Assembly (NCBI RefSeq): GCF_002893765.1
Contig: NZ_CP025938.1
Coordinates: 3,367,501 to 3,431,500 of the forward strand
Direction of reading: 5' to 3'
Source: Tamlana carrageenivorans
GTDB taxonomy: Bacteria > Bacteroidota > Bacteroidia > Flavobacteriales > Flavobacteriaceae
DNA length: 64,000 bases
The position numbers and the translations under genes are program-made. Under the pieces are notes generated by a model that saw only the letters and a list, made by a program, of their open reading frames with translations, searched no databases and had not been told where the DNA came from. Positions 63,958-64,000 of this stretch are shown here, piece after piece; positions within the stretch are counted from its first letter, which is position 1; the number at the start of each line of letters is the position of its first letter.

Positions 63958-64000
63958 TTAAAAAGTCACATTAATATGCTTAATGGTTTTTAGCTTGGTA
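63958..64000 (-). CDS. C-terminal end of a minus-strand gene (partial)
   Basis: Read on the minus strand, the edge sequence gives TKLKTIKHINVTF and then TAA (63958-63960). A basic stretch ending in phenylalanine would fit the last strand of an outer membrane protein. A terminator lies 40 bases beyond. Thirteen codons are too few to identify it. Confidence 0.35.
   Translation of the reverse strand, partial: TKLKTIKHINVTF

Noticed and set aside
1..64000. CRISPR arrays, tRNA or rRNA genes, prophage genes, classical defence systems
   Set aside because: I looked for regular direct repeats, cloverleaf genes, phage structural genes and restriction or toxin pairs and saw none.

Overview
The window looks like an ordinary, AT-rich stretch of chromosome from a member of the Flavobacteriaceae (phylum Bacteroidota). 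The signs are Bacteroidota-type promoters (TTG, then about 20 bases, then TAnnTTTG), weak Shine-Dalgarno sites, a secreted protein with a type IX secretion sorting domain, TonB-receptor-type outer membrane beta-barrels, DUF4834 and DUF3667 proteins, and a putative sulfonolipid locus. I see no prophage, CRISPR array, tRNA or rRNA. Two insertion sequences and several broken genes are the only obvious plasticity.

Layout. 1-5.2 kb: menaquinone gene menE, signal peptide peptidase sppA, a DoxX protein and an acyl-CoA carboxylase beta subunit. 5.3-7.1 kb: a likely redox operon (FMN reductase, MarR regulator, pirin). 7.1-10.3 kb: two MFS transporters, the second (hexuronate type) preceded by a LacI-style palindrome. 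10.5-17.5 kb: ettA, a Nudix hydrolase, formimidoylglutamase, a coiled-coil protein, a Crp-type regulator and fumC. 17.7-21.0 kb: two small genes (one with an in-frame stop) and an outer membrane receptor split by a one-base frameshift. 21.1-27.4 kb: arsC-like gene, HAD phosphatase, prfB with its programmed +1 frameshift, threonine aldolase, YegP, YbaB/EbfC and oligopeptidase B. 27.4-31.2 kb: a probable sulfonolipid (capnine) locus made of a cysteine-synthase-like enzyme, a serine-palmitoyltransferase-like enzyme and a GNAT-like protein. 31.2-37.9 kb: an outer membrane protein, DUF4834 and a YfhO/glycosyltransferase/flippase envelope operon. 37.9-42.9 kb: a secreted Asn/Arg-rich protein, an intact IS4-family element with a 9-bp target duplication, a T9SS cargo protein and a DUF3667 membrane protein. 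42.9-50.8 kb: uvrA, an ECF sigma factor plus a 48-residue companion, a cysteine-free endonuclease III, bcp, a conserved unknown protein and a metallo-hydrolase. 50.8-53.5 kb: a lipoprotein, an XRE regulator and an M14 carboxypeptidase that share a palindromic operator, and an Lrp/AsnC regulator. 53.6-54.5 kb: gene-poor, with a decayed secreted-protein gene. 54.5-58.1 kb: sixA-ppk1-ppx polyphosphate operon. 58.2-60.6 kb: a glycosyltransferase gene destroyed by frameshifts and an IS256-family element. 60.6-64 kb: an outer membrane barrel protein, MiaE-like hydroxylase, dnaX, the RNase P RNA gene and the tail of a further gene.

The most informative items are the sulfonolipid locus, the XRE/M14 operator set (three near-identical palindromes, two of them overlapping TAnnTTTG promoter elements), the endonuclease III without any cysteine, and the several genes broken at T/A homopolymers. 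All function calls come from reading the sequence; no database search was run.
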